This document shows, in pieces, positions 1-6,973 of a stretch of 7,447 bases of DNA. Each line of letters opens with the position of its first letter. Position 1 is the first letter of the stretch. Under the pieces are notes generated by a model. It saw only the letters and a program-made list of their open reading frames with translations. It had not been told where the DNA came from and ran no database searches. The DNA is from Paracoccaceae bacterium (lineage in GTDB: Bacteria; Pseudomonadota; Alphaproteobacteria; Rhodobacterales; Rhodobacteraceae). Both the position numbers and the translations under genes were made by a program. The DNA lies in contig DQCI01000313.1 in NCBI GenBank assembly GCA_003545125.1, positions 11,082 through 18,528 on the forward strand. Reading direction: 5' to 3'.

Positions 1-839
1 GTCACCGTCGCCGCGCCGACAACCGCGCCGGTCACTGTGGTCATGCCGCCGACGATCAGCATCGCGAGCAGAAAGAAGGTGTCGGTGAAGTAGAATTTCT
101 TGGGGCTGAAGGCGCCGAGGAAATGCGCGAGCAAAGCCCCAGACAGCGCCATCAGCCCCGCGCTCACGACCAGCGCTATGAACCGTTCGCGCGGCACGTT
201 GATACCGATCGCGGCAGCGGCGACGGCGTCTTCGCGGCCCGCCCGGAGCCGGAGCCCCGAGATGCTGTCGCGGTAAGCCCGGGCGACCAGCAGCGCAATC
301 AGGCAGCCTGTCGCGGCGACCCAGATGCCGGTTTCCCGTGGCACACCGAAGAAGGTCTGCGCACCGCGTGTCACATCACGCCAACCGATGAGCACACCGT
401 GCGCGATGATGAGCAAGGCCAGCGTCGCGATGGTCGCGGCAGAGCCTTCGAGCCGCCAGATCGCAAGCCCGATGAACGCCGCCACCGCCATCGTCAGCAG
501 GACCGCGGCAGCGGTGGCGGGCCAGAGCGAAAGTTCGGTCCCGGCGAGCCAGTCGGGCAACCCCGGCAGGGTCGCGCTCTTGATGTTTGTCGGCAGCGTG
601 AGCAGCGCCGAGGCATAGGCGCCGACCCCCATGAAGGCCAGGTGACCAAAGCTGAGCACGCCCGAGTTGCCGGAATAGAGCCCCATCGCCGCGATCGCGG
701 TGAGCGAGATGAAAAAAACCGCGACGGTCCGCTCGATCGAGGAGCCCACAGCCGCACCGCCGGCGGCGAGCAGCAGCACCACGGCTGCCAACGCCAGGAA
801 GGCCGGAACGAGATGTGTTTTTGTCGCCGTCAAACCCAT
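1..839 (-). CDS. livM: Branched-chain amino acid/amide-type ABC transporter permease (LivM family), 3' end cut by window edge
   Basis: Inner-membrane permease subunit of a HAAT-family ABC importer, which moves branched-chain amino acids, amides, urea or related compounds with LivH, LivG, LivF and a periplasmic binding protein. 279 residues are visible from ATG at 839 (family usually about 300-350). The protein is almost all hydrophobic segments. The LivM hallmark GNSGVLSFGHLAFMGVGAYA lies at about residues 57-76, a REDAVAAAAIGINVPRERF-like cytoplasmic loop near residue 205, and FFLLAMLIVGGMTTVTGAVVGA close to the cut edge. GTG at 848 is the only other start, since an in-frame TGA lies just before it; neither has a strong ribosome site. 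The gene is divergent from the RpiR regulator and preceded by a good promoter match, so it may be the first gene of its operon, with partners beyond the left edge. The family is secure; the substrate is unknown and the symbol is a family label. Confidence 0.9.
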   Translation of the reverse strand, partial: MGLTATKTHLVPAFLALAAVVLLLAAGGAAVGSSIERTVAVFFISLTAIAAMGLYSGNSGVLSFGHLAFMGVGAYASALLTLPTNIKSATLPGLPDWLAGTELSLWPATAAAVLLTMAVAAFIGLAIWRLEGSAATIATLALLIIAHGVLIGWRDVTRGAQTFFGVPRETGIWVAATGCLIALLVARAYRDSISGLRLRAGREDAVAAAAIGINVPRERFIALVVSAGLMALSGALLAHFLGAFSPKKFYFTDTFFLLAMLIVGGMTTVTGAVVGAATV

Positions 840-864
840 TGGAATCACTCATGGAGGTGGGGTC

Positions 865-893
865 AGTAGACGAACGGGAACTTTCAAAGTCAA
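865..893 (-). promoter_or_regulatory. Candidate sigma70-type promoter of the livM-like operon
   Basis: Reading the minus strand, TTGACT (893-888) is followed after 17 nt by TCTACT (870-865). These match the housekeeping consensus TTGACA/TATAAT at five and four of six positions. Transcription would start near 858, leaving a short leader of about 20 nt before the ATG at 839. The match and its position are seen directly; activity is inferred. Confidence 0.5.
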
Positions 894-904
894 TCATCTC
901 TCCA

Positions 905-933
905 TTGACTGAAAGGATTATTTCATTCATCCT
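905..933 (+). promoter_or_regulatory. Candidate promoter of the rpiR-type regulator/ligase operon
   Basis: TTGACT at 905-910 on the plus strand serves as a -35 box. Seventeen nt downstream is a weak -10, CATCCT at 928-933 (three of six). It lies back-to-back with the minus-strand TTGACT at 888-893, so both -35 boxes form the inverted repeat AGTCAAT-N9-ATTGACT (888-894/904-910). The weak -10 leaves the exact start uncertain. Confidence 0.35.
910..925. promoter_or_regulatory. Putative operator, TGAAA-N6-TTTCA dyad
   Basis: TGAAA at 910-914 and TTTCA at 921-925 form a perfect 5-bp inverted repeat with a 6-nt spacer, in an AT-rich patch. It overlaps the interval between the candidate -35 and -10 of the regulator's promoter. 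Short AT-rich dyads of this geometry are plausible targets for dimeric RpiR/MurR-family regulators, so autoregulation is the natural guess. A second TTTCA lies at 882-886, left of the -35 pair. No binding evidence is available from sequence. Confidence 0.4.
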
Positions 934-970
934 GCCCCCCGGGCGCAGCTGTGCCCAAGGGTTGGGCAGC

Positions 971-975
971 AGGGA
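971..975 (+). promoter_or_regulatory. Ribosome binding site that selects the GTG start at 984
   Basis: AGGGA sits 8 nt before GTG 984, which is good Shine-Dalgarno spacing. The in-frame GTG at 951 has only C-rich sequence upstream and no ribosome site, so the shorter protein is preferred. Confidence 0.6.
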
Positions 976-983
976 AGAAACCG

Positions 984-1832
984 GTGTCGGTCCGCGGACG
1001 AATCGAATCCACCGCGTCGAAACTCACCGCCAGCGAACGCAAGCTGGCGGCTGCGCTCCTGTCCGACTACCCCTATGCCGGGCTGGAAACGATCCAGGAT
1101 CTCGCCACCCGCGCCGAGGTCTCGGCCCCCTCGATCTCCCGATTCGTCGCCAAGATCGGCCTCTCCGGTTACCAGGAGTTCCAACGCCGGTTGATCTCGG
1201 AACTGAAAGAGGGCAACCGCTCGCCGGTCGAGGTGCACGGCACGGGCCGCGCGGTCGACGGCGGGTATTTGGCCGATTTCATCGCCCGGGCGACGGCGCA
1301 GATGGCGGTGTCGGGCGAAGCGATCACCGAGGACCAGTTCGAGCGCGTTTGCGAGCTGCTCGGCGACTCCCGCCACGGTGTCTACATGCTCGGTGGACGG
1401 GTGACGAACACGATCGCGCGCTATCTGTCGTTCCACCTGCGTCAGGCCCGCAAGGGCGTGTACCACTTGCCATCCGACCCCGAGACCTGGCCGGAATACC
1501 TCCTGCGGATGCGGCCGGGCGACGTGCTCTTCCTGATCGATTTCCGTCGTTACCAGTCGAGCCTCGCGCGCCTCGCCGAAACGGCCAGCGCCGAACGCGG
1601 CGCGCGGGTCGTGCTGATGACCGACACTTGGCTCTCGCCGATCGCCCGCCATGCCGCCGAGGTGATGCCGGTGGGCATCGCCAGCGGCACGCTGTGGGAC
1701 ACCTACACCCCCGCGCTTGCCGTCGCCGAAGCGGTGGCGACAAGGATCGCCGAAACCCACTGGGACCAGACCAAGACCCGGATCGAGGCCTGGGACCGGG
1801 TCCGGACAACAGAACGGGAAACAACGCCATGA
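984..1832 (+). CDS. MurR/RpiR family transcriptional regulator (HTH plus SIS domain)
   Basis: DNA-binding regulator whose SIS domain usually senses a phosphosugar, or in some members another small metabolite. With GTG 984 as start the protein is 282 aa, the usual family length of about 280-300. Residues 1-75 form the HTH_6 domain: the RIESTASKLTASERKLAAALL helix pair, then IQDLATRAEVSAPSISRFVAKIGLSGYQEFQ with its recognition helix. The SIS fold occupies roughly residues 115-245, including the nucleotide-like loop VYMLGGRVTN and the strand PGDVLFLIDFRR. The loop that normally carries phosphosugar-binding Ser/Thr residues reads GGRVTN and DFRRYQSS, so the ligand may not be a typical sugar phosphate. 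The stop overlaps the next gene's ATG (ATGA, 1829-1832), so the two are translationally coupled. It is divergent from the livM-like gene and probably controls both units from the 840-983 gap. Confidence 0.9.
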   Translation: MSVRGRIESTASKLTASERKLAAALLSDYPYAGLETIQDLATRAEVSAPSISRFVAKIGLSGYQEFQRRLISELKEGNRSPVEVHGTGRAVDGGYLADFIARATAQMAVSGEAITEDQFERVCELLGDSRHGVYMLGGRVTNTIARYLSFHLRQARKGVYHLPSDPETWPEYLLRMRPGDVLFLIDFRRYQSSLARLAETASAERGARVVLMTDTWLSPIARHAAEVMPVGIASGTLWDTYTPALAVAEAVATRIAETHWDQTKTRIEAWDRVRTTERETTP

Positions 1833-3139
1833 CGCCAACGCCCCTGATCTTCGCCGCCACCTGCGATCTCGCCGGCAAGGTCCGCGGCAAGGCCTTTCCC
1901 TCCGACCAGCTGGAGAAGCGGCTCAAGCGCGGGGTCGGCTGGACGCCCACCAACGTGATGATCAACTGCTTCGACGGCATCGGCGACGGGCCGTTCGGCG
2001 CGTTGGGCGATCTCCTGCTGATCCCCGACGCGGACGCCGAGGCGCGGGTGCGGTTCGGCGACGAGCCCGCCGAACACTTTCTGCTCGGCGACATCGTCAC
2101 GCTCGACGGCGCGCCTTGGGATTTCTGTACCCGGTCGCTGCTCAAGTCGGCGCTCGACCGGCTCCACGCGGTCGCGGGTGTGCGGCTGATTGCGGCCTTC
2201 GAACACGAGTTTCAGCTCAAGGGCGACCCGGCGGTGGCCAACCAGGCCTACGGGCACGAGGGGTTCGAGCTGCACCGCGCGCTGTGCGAGACCCTGATGG
2301 GCGCGCTCGGTGAGGCCGGTCTCATCCCCGACAGCATCATGAAGGAATACGGGCCCAACCAGTACGAGGTGGTCATCGGCCCCGAAGCGGGGCTGCGCGC
2401 CGCCGACGCGGCGGTGATCCTGCGCGAGCTTACCCGTAGCACGGCCCGCGCCCTCGGCGAGACCGCCACCTTCACCCCGATCCGCGACGTCGCCAGCGTG
2501 GGCAACGGCGTGCACGTCCACATGAGTTTCCTCGATGACGCGGGCGAGCCCGTGGGCTACGACGCGGATGGCCCCGGCGGGATGTCGGACCTGACCAGTG
2601 CCTTCGCCGCCGGCGTGCTCAAGTATCTCGACACCATCGTCGCCCTCACCGCACCCTCGGTGATCTCCTACGAACGGCTCACCCCGCACCGCTGGTCGGC
2701 CGCCTACAACAATCTCGGCTTGCGCGACCGCGAGGCGAGCTTGCGTGTCTGCCCGGTGACCGCGAAGGATCCCGCCTCGATCGCGCGGCAGTTCAACATC
2801 GAATACCGCGCGGCCGATGCCGCCGCCTGTCCGCACCTCGCCCTTGCGGCGATCGTTCACGCCGGGGTTCAGGGGATCGAGGACGGGCTCACGGCCCCGG
2901 CCCCGACCGAGGAAGACCTTTCCCTGCTCTCGCCGGAAGCGCTGGCGGCGCGCGGCTTCATCCGCCTACCCACCACGCTGCAAGCCGCGCTCGACCGGTT
3001 CGAAGCAAGCCCCGTCGCCACTGGCTGGTTCCCCGATGGGTTCGCAGCCGTCTACCGCGCCCATAAACAGGCCGAAATTGCCCATCTCGACGGCATGGAC
3101 ACCGCCGCCCGCTGCGCGGCCTATGAAGCGGCTTATTGA
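1829..3139 (+). CDS. Glutamine synthetase family protein (probable glutamate-amine ligase)
   Basis: ATP-dependent ligase of the glutamine synthetase superfamily; non-canonical members join the gamma-carboxyl of glutamate to an amine (PuuA, GlnA3, GlnT, GMAS or IpuC-like). The 436-aa protein starts at ATG 1829 inside the regulator's stop codon. Core motifs are intact: the metal-binding E-x-E as FEHEF (E125, E127), KEYGPNQYEV (E173, E180), GNGVHVHMSF with the conserved His (H229), the YERLTPHRW segment (R283), the Arg-rich RDREASLR loop (299-306) and NIEYRAAD (E325, R327). It therefore looks catalytically competent. The usual bacterial GlnA loop NRSASIRIP is replaced by LRDREASLRVCP, and it lacks the C-terminal adenylylation Tyr motif of GlnA, so it is unlikely to be the housekeeping ammonia-assimilating enzyme. 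Coupling to an RpiR-type regulator and divergence from a LivM-type transporter suggest catabolism of an imported amine or amino-acid-like compound. Substrate unknown. Confidence 0.88.
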   Translation: MTPTPLIFAATCDLAGKVRGKAFPSDQLEKRLKRGVGWTPTNVMINCFDGIGDGPFGALGDLLLIPDADAEARVRFGDEPAEHFLLGDIVTLDGAPWDFCTRSLLKSALDRLHAVAGVRLIAAFEHEFQLKGDPAVANQAYGHEGFELHRALCETLMGALGEAGLIPDSIMKEYGPNQYEVVIGPEAGLRAADAAVILRELTRSTARALGETATFTPIRDVASVGNGVHVHMSFLDDAGEPVGYDADGPGGMSDLTSAFAAGVLKYLDTIVALTAPSVISYERLTPHRWSAAYNNLGLRDREASLRVCPVTAKDPASIARQFNIEYRAADAAACPHLALAAIVHAGVQGIEDGLTAPAPTEEDLSLLSPEALAARGFIRLPTTLQAALDRFEASPVATGWFPDGFAAVYRAHKQAEIAHLDGMDTAARCAAYEAAY

Positions 3140-3161
3140 GGGGAAACGGAACGGAGCGAAT

Positions 3162-3245
3162 ATGCATACCCGCGGCCTGTTCGCTTGCCCATGCGCGGCG
3201 TTTTCAGGACCCGGCGCCCTGTATGCCAGCACCCCAGTTTCCTAG
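3162..3245 (+). CDS. Short ORF, possible signal-peptide remnant (27 codons)
   Basis: ATG 3162 to TAG 3245, with GGAG at 3153-3156 five nt upstream and only 22 bp after the ligase stop. The peptide reads MHTRGLFACPCAAFSGPGALYASTPVS. It has a basic N-terminus, a weakly hydrophobic middle and ALYAS-TPV, which resembles the start of a periplasmic binding protein signal peptide but is interrupted by prolines and ends at a stop. It may be what is left of a transporter binding-protein gene, or a chance ORF. Its stop lies within the 14-bp palindrome. Confidence 0.2.
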   Translation: MHTRGLFACPCAAFSGPGALYASTPVS

Positions 3246-3250
3246 GAAAC
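3237..3250. repeat. 14-bp perfect palindrome
   Basis: GTTTCCTAGGAAAC is self-complementary over all 14 bases. It lies about 100 bp past the ligase stop and is followed by a short T-run (TGTTTT, 3256-3261). It could be a dimeric operator. As RNA it could only form a five-pair stem with a CTAG loop, a weak terminator at best. Confidence 0.5.
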
Positions 3251-3283
3251 CGGTCTGTTTTCGTGACGTGGATATCCTTTTAT

Positions 3284-3297
3284 TTCAGTTATCTGAA
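3284..3297. repeat. Short inverted repeat TTCAG-TTAT-CTGAA
   Basis: Five-bp perfect arms (3284-3288 and 3293-3297) around a 4-nt loop, in the most AT-rich stretch of the convergent gap. On the minus strand it is followed by ATAAAAGG, not a T-run, and on the plus strand by TAGTC, so it does not look like a terminator in either direction. Role unknown. Confidence 0.35.
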
Positions 3298-3310
3298 TAG
3301 TCTCGATGCG

Positions 3311-3342
3311 TAGCCTTCCGTTAACGGATCAACGGAAGGTTA
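3311..3342. terminator. Strong hairpin between convergent genes, possible bidirectional terminator
   Basis: CCTTCCGTT (3314-3322) pairs perfectly with AACGGAAGG (3331-3339) around an 8-nt loop. Three further pairs (one G-U) extend the stem to 12 bp at 3311-3342. It sits between the converging ligase and ATPase genes, 45 bp past the ATPase stop, where a shared terminator is expected. No U-tract follows on either strand, so an intrinsic terminator is not certain. The loop also contains the palindrome CCGTTAACGG (3319-3328), and TTAACGGATC (3321-3330) recurs with one mismatch at 3340-3349. Confidence 0.45.
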
Positions 3343-3387
3343 GCGGATCCGGACCCGCGACCGGACCTGCTTCGCGCGGATGGGGGA

Positions 3388-4072
3388 TCACCCGGAAATC
3401 TGCGCCCTCACCATCGCGCTCGCCGGATGGCTCAGGATCTCGGCCGGCGTGCCCACCTGTTCGATCCGACCCATCGCCATCACCACCAGCACATCCGCCA
3501 ACGACAATGCCTCCTCGCTGTCGTGGGTGACGAAAACGGTCGTCGGCCCCGCACGCGCCTGGATGTCGCACAGCAACTGGCGCAGGTCTCTGCGCGACCG
3601 CGCGTCGAGGGCGCTGAAGGGCTGGTCGCAGAGCAGGAGGTCGGGCCGGACCGCCAGCGCGCGGGCCAGCGCGACCCGCTGGCGCATCCCGCCCGACAGC
3701 TGGCGGGGAAACTTGTCGATTGCCTCGGGCGCGAGGACGACCTCGGCCAGCGCAGTACGCGCGCGTTCCCGGCGCGCTGCGCGGGACGCACCGTCGGCGC
3801 GCAGCGCGAAACCGACGTTGTCGCATGTGGTTGTCCACGGCAGCAACGCCGGGTCCTGGAAACGCCACGGCCAGGCGTTCGCTCTTGCGGATCACCCGCC
3901 CCAGCTGCGGCACCAATAGCCCTGCCGCGAGTCCGATCAACGTGGATTTGCCACAGCCCGACGGCCCCATGATCGCGTTGAGCTTGCCCTTGGGCGCCAC
4001 GAAACCGACCCCCGCCAGCGTCGGCGCGCCGTCATACGCAAAATCCACGCCCTCGAACCGCAACATGCTCAT
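3388..4072 (-). pseudogene. NitT/TauT (SsuB/TauB)-type ABC transporter ATPase, frameshifted
   Basis: Cytoplasmic ATPase that would energise the adjacent permease for import of sulfonates, nitrate, pyrimidine-like or similar compounds. It starts at ATG 4072, overlapping the permease stop (ATGA). Restoring one reading frame gives a 227-aa protein with Walker A GPSGCGKST (36-44), Q-loop FQDPALLPW (71-79), signature LSGGMRQR (125-132), D-loop SALD (153-156) and switch H183. In the actual sequence an extra base in the AAA at 3860-3862 (TTT on the coding strand) turns TTC-CAG into TTT-CCA, so translation leaves frame at the Q-loop and would run as unrelated sequence to 3329. Separately, the residue after the Walker B aspartate is Gln (CDQPFSALD, Q150, codon 3622-3624) instead of the catalytic Glu. 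The segment before the Q-loop is short, as in some members of this family. Family call is firm. Pseudogene status assumes the frameshift is not a sequencing error. Confidence 0.85.
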
Positions 4073-4854
4073 GACAGCCGCGCACCCGCGTCGTCGCGCC
4101 AGAGCCACAGGCGGCGCTGCAAAGGCTGCAAAAGGCCGAGATCAACCACCACCAGCACGCAGACCACGACCACGACCCAGGCCATGGTCTGGGCGGTGTC
4201 GATCCGGGCCCGGGCACCTGCGAGCCCGTCACCGATGCCACCTGCGCCCGCAAGCAGTTCCGCCATCACAGCCACTTTCCACGACATCGCCATGGTGGTC
4301 GCGAGTGCGGGAAACAGATGGCTCGCCATATGGGGTCCGTGCATGTGGACGAGCCGTGCGGCGAAGGGCACGCGGCAGACCTCGGCCATGCGCAACAGCG
4401 CGCCATCGAGCGAGCGCACCCCCTCCACCGCCGCGGCGAACACCAGCGACCCGGTGGCGACCGCGATGGTGAAGACCACCGCCCAGCCGCCGCCGAACCA
4501 CAAAAGCGCCATCACCACCCAGGCGATGTCCGGAATACCGAGAAAGATGATGGCGACGGGCTGGAGGGCTGCGCGCATCCTGTCGCTCAGCCCCGCGAGC
4601 GTGCCCACGATCACACCGGCCCCCGCGCCGCCCAGCCAGCCGGCGAGCGCATGCCCGGCGGTCTCGGCAAGAGCGGGGCCCACGCGCCCGTCGCGGGTCA
4701 TGGTCACGAGCGCGCGCAAGGTGTCGTCGCGCCCCGGCAGAACCAGAGCGCCGTAGGCCCGGTGCCCCCATTCCCAGAACGCCAGCAGAAACCCGATGCC
4801 CACAAGGCCCCACAGGCGAGTTATCGGGCGCGTTATCGGGCGCGGATTCTTCAC
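4069..4854 (-). CDS. NitT/TauT (SsuC/TauC)-type ABC transporter permease
   Basis: Inner-membrane permease of a binding-protein-dependent importer (BPD_transp_1 fold). The 261-aa protein starts at GTG 4854, seven bp after the oxidoreductase stop, and ends overlapping the ATPase ATG, so the three genes form one operon. About six hydrophobic segments are visible, near residues 14-30, 71-90, 97-120, 124-143, 184-204 and 223-242. The EAA-like coupling loop lies at about 157-185 (AEVCRVPFAARLVHMHGPHM). The reading frame is intact, but its ATPase partner is frameshifted and no binding protein is nearby, so it may be an orphan. The N-terminus carries a doubled RPIT segment from a 12-bp tandem duplication. 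Substrate cannot be assigned. Confidence 0.87.
   Translation of the reverse strand: MKNPRPITRPITRLWGLVGIGFLLAFWEWGHRAYGALVLPGRDDTLRALVTMTRDGRVGPALAETAGHALAGWLGGAGAGVIVGTLAGLSDRMRAALQPVAIIFLGIPDIAWVVMALLWFGGGWAVVFTIAVATGSLVFAAAVEGVRSLDGALLRMAEVCRVPFAARLVHMHGPHMASHLFPALATTMAMSWKVAVMAELLAGAGGIGDGLAGARARIDTAQTMAWVVVVVCVLVVVDLGLLQPLQRRLWLWRDDAGARLS
4821..4844. repeat. 12-bp perfect tandem duplication in the permease N-terminus
   Basis: TTATCGGGCGCG occurs twice head-to-tail at 4821-4832 and 4833-4844. The in-frame duplication encodes the repeated RPIT/RPIT at residues 5-12, before the first membrane segment. It probably arose by replication slippage and leaves the frame open. Confidence 0.85.
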
Positions 4855-4860
4855 CCCGGG

Positions 4861-6375
<1,515 letters not shown>

Positions 6376-6484
6376 TCCGCTTGCGCTCCTGCCAGAGGTA
6401 TTGCGCCAGCGGCGCGGCCTCCCCTGCCGTTGTCCGCTGCGCGCCGATATCGTACGCCTCCCATGGAATTCTCCGCCGTGCCGC

Positions 6485-6505
6485 ATGCCGTGCCGGAAAC
6501 GGCAT
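6485..6505. repeat. Inverted repeat ATGCCGT-N7-ACGGCAT
   Basis: Seven-bp perfect arms at 6485-6491 and 6499-6505, about 110 bp upstream of the oxidoreductase start. No T-run follows, so it is not an obvious terminator. It could be a regulatory dyad for the minus-strand operon or chance in GC-rich DNA. Confidence 0.35.
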
Positions 6506-6718
6506 TGATCTAGCGCAATCCCACCGCGCTTTGCCGTTTCCCGCCTGCGGACATGACGGGCGCGGCGGTGCCGCGACGGGATGCGGGCCCGGCGCGCAGC
6601 TGTCCCGTCACCCCGATCCAGTCTCGTGATTCGGTCCGGAAGTGGCCCCCTCCGCCCGTCGGCGCCGCCGGACAAACCGTGACAAGGGGTTTTTGCCCGC
6701 TTCTCGCACCCGATCCCG

Positions 6719-6734
6719 CATGACCGGAATCATG
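6719..6734. repeat. Inverted repeat CATGA-N6-TCATG
   Basis: Perfect 5-bp arms at 6719-6723 and 6730-6734 with a 6-nt spacer. The geometry fits a dimeric transcription-factor site, but it lies some 240 bp from either flanking start codon. Role unknown. Confidence 0.3.
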
Positions 6735-6822
6735 GCCGAGATCTGTTGCGAATTCCCAACACCGGCCCGCACGTGCATGTTGTAGAAGTGAAATTCGTCG
6801 CCCCTAGATATGGACAATGCTC

Positions 6823-6852
6823 CGAAATCTACCAAAAATCTGTTCGATTTCG
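6823..6852. repeat. Inverted repeat CGAAATC-N16-GATTTCG
   Basis: Seven-bp perfect arms at 6823-6829 and 6846-6852 in AT-rich DNA, followed on the plus strand by TAACTTTTTCG. The stem is weak and the loop long. The arms could be operator half-sites about two helical turns apart, or a poor terminator. Confidence 0.25.
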
Positions 6853-6973
6853 TAACTTTTTCGAGATCAGGAACCAATCCGTTTCCCGGTCGGCGACAAA
6901 CTGCCGTATAGTCGGGCCAATAAAAAAACGAACTGTAGGTTGGTTGTCAGCCTGCGGGCATTGAGGAGCAGAT

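Larger units (their letters stand above)
6376..6973. other. Gene-poor intergenic region with an AT-rich promoter-like end
   Basis: About 600 bp between the oxidoreductase start and the secreted-protein start. I find no convincing gene on either strand; candidate ORFs overlap one another and look random. Bases 6376-6760 are GC-rich. From about 6780 to 6960 the sequence becomes distinctly AT-rich, as expected upstream of the gene at 6974. TATAGT (6907-6912) is a possible -10 without a good -35. It holds three inverted repeats, listed separately. On the minus strand 6376-6505 is open and protein-like (WEAYDIGAQ...QYLWQERKR); this could be the eroded end of an upstream gene, but support is weak. 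Confidence 0.5.

Noticed and set aside
123..869. Plus-strand ORF of 248 codons opposite livM
   Set aside because: Highly charged, low-complexity shadow; the minus strand encodes an obvious membrane permease.
951..983. Longer RpiR start at GTG 951
   Set aside because: No ribosome site upstream, and the extra 11 residues lie outside the family's usual N-terminus; GTG 984 has AGGGA at proper spacing.
815..1828. Upstream extension of the ligase frame, giving a single 774-residue ORF
   Set aside because: The first 338 codons overlap the RpiR gene in another frame, read as Arg/Pro/Gly-rich nonsense, and the ligase has a coupled ATG at 1829.
1703..2860. Minus-strand ORF of 385 codons opposite the ligase
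   Set aside because: Antisense shadow of a high-GC gene; the plus strand carries all ligase motifs.
6680..6700. GGGGTTTTTGCCC as an intrinsic terminator
   Set aside because: The T-run lies inside the putative loop and not after a stem, and no gene ends nearby on that strand.
6608..6877. Minus-strand 89-codon ORF with TTG start in the right intergenic region
   Set aside because: No ribosome site, several rare codons, Arg-rich tail and overlap with an equally long ORF on the other strand; no family recognised.
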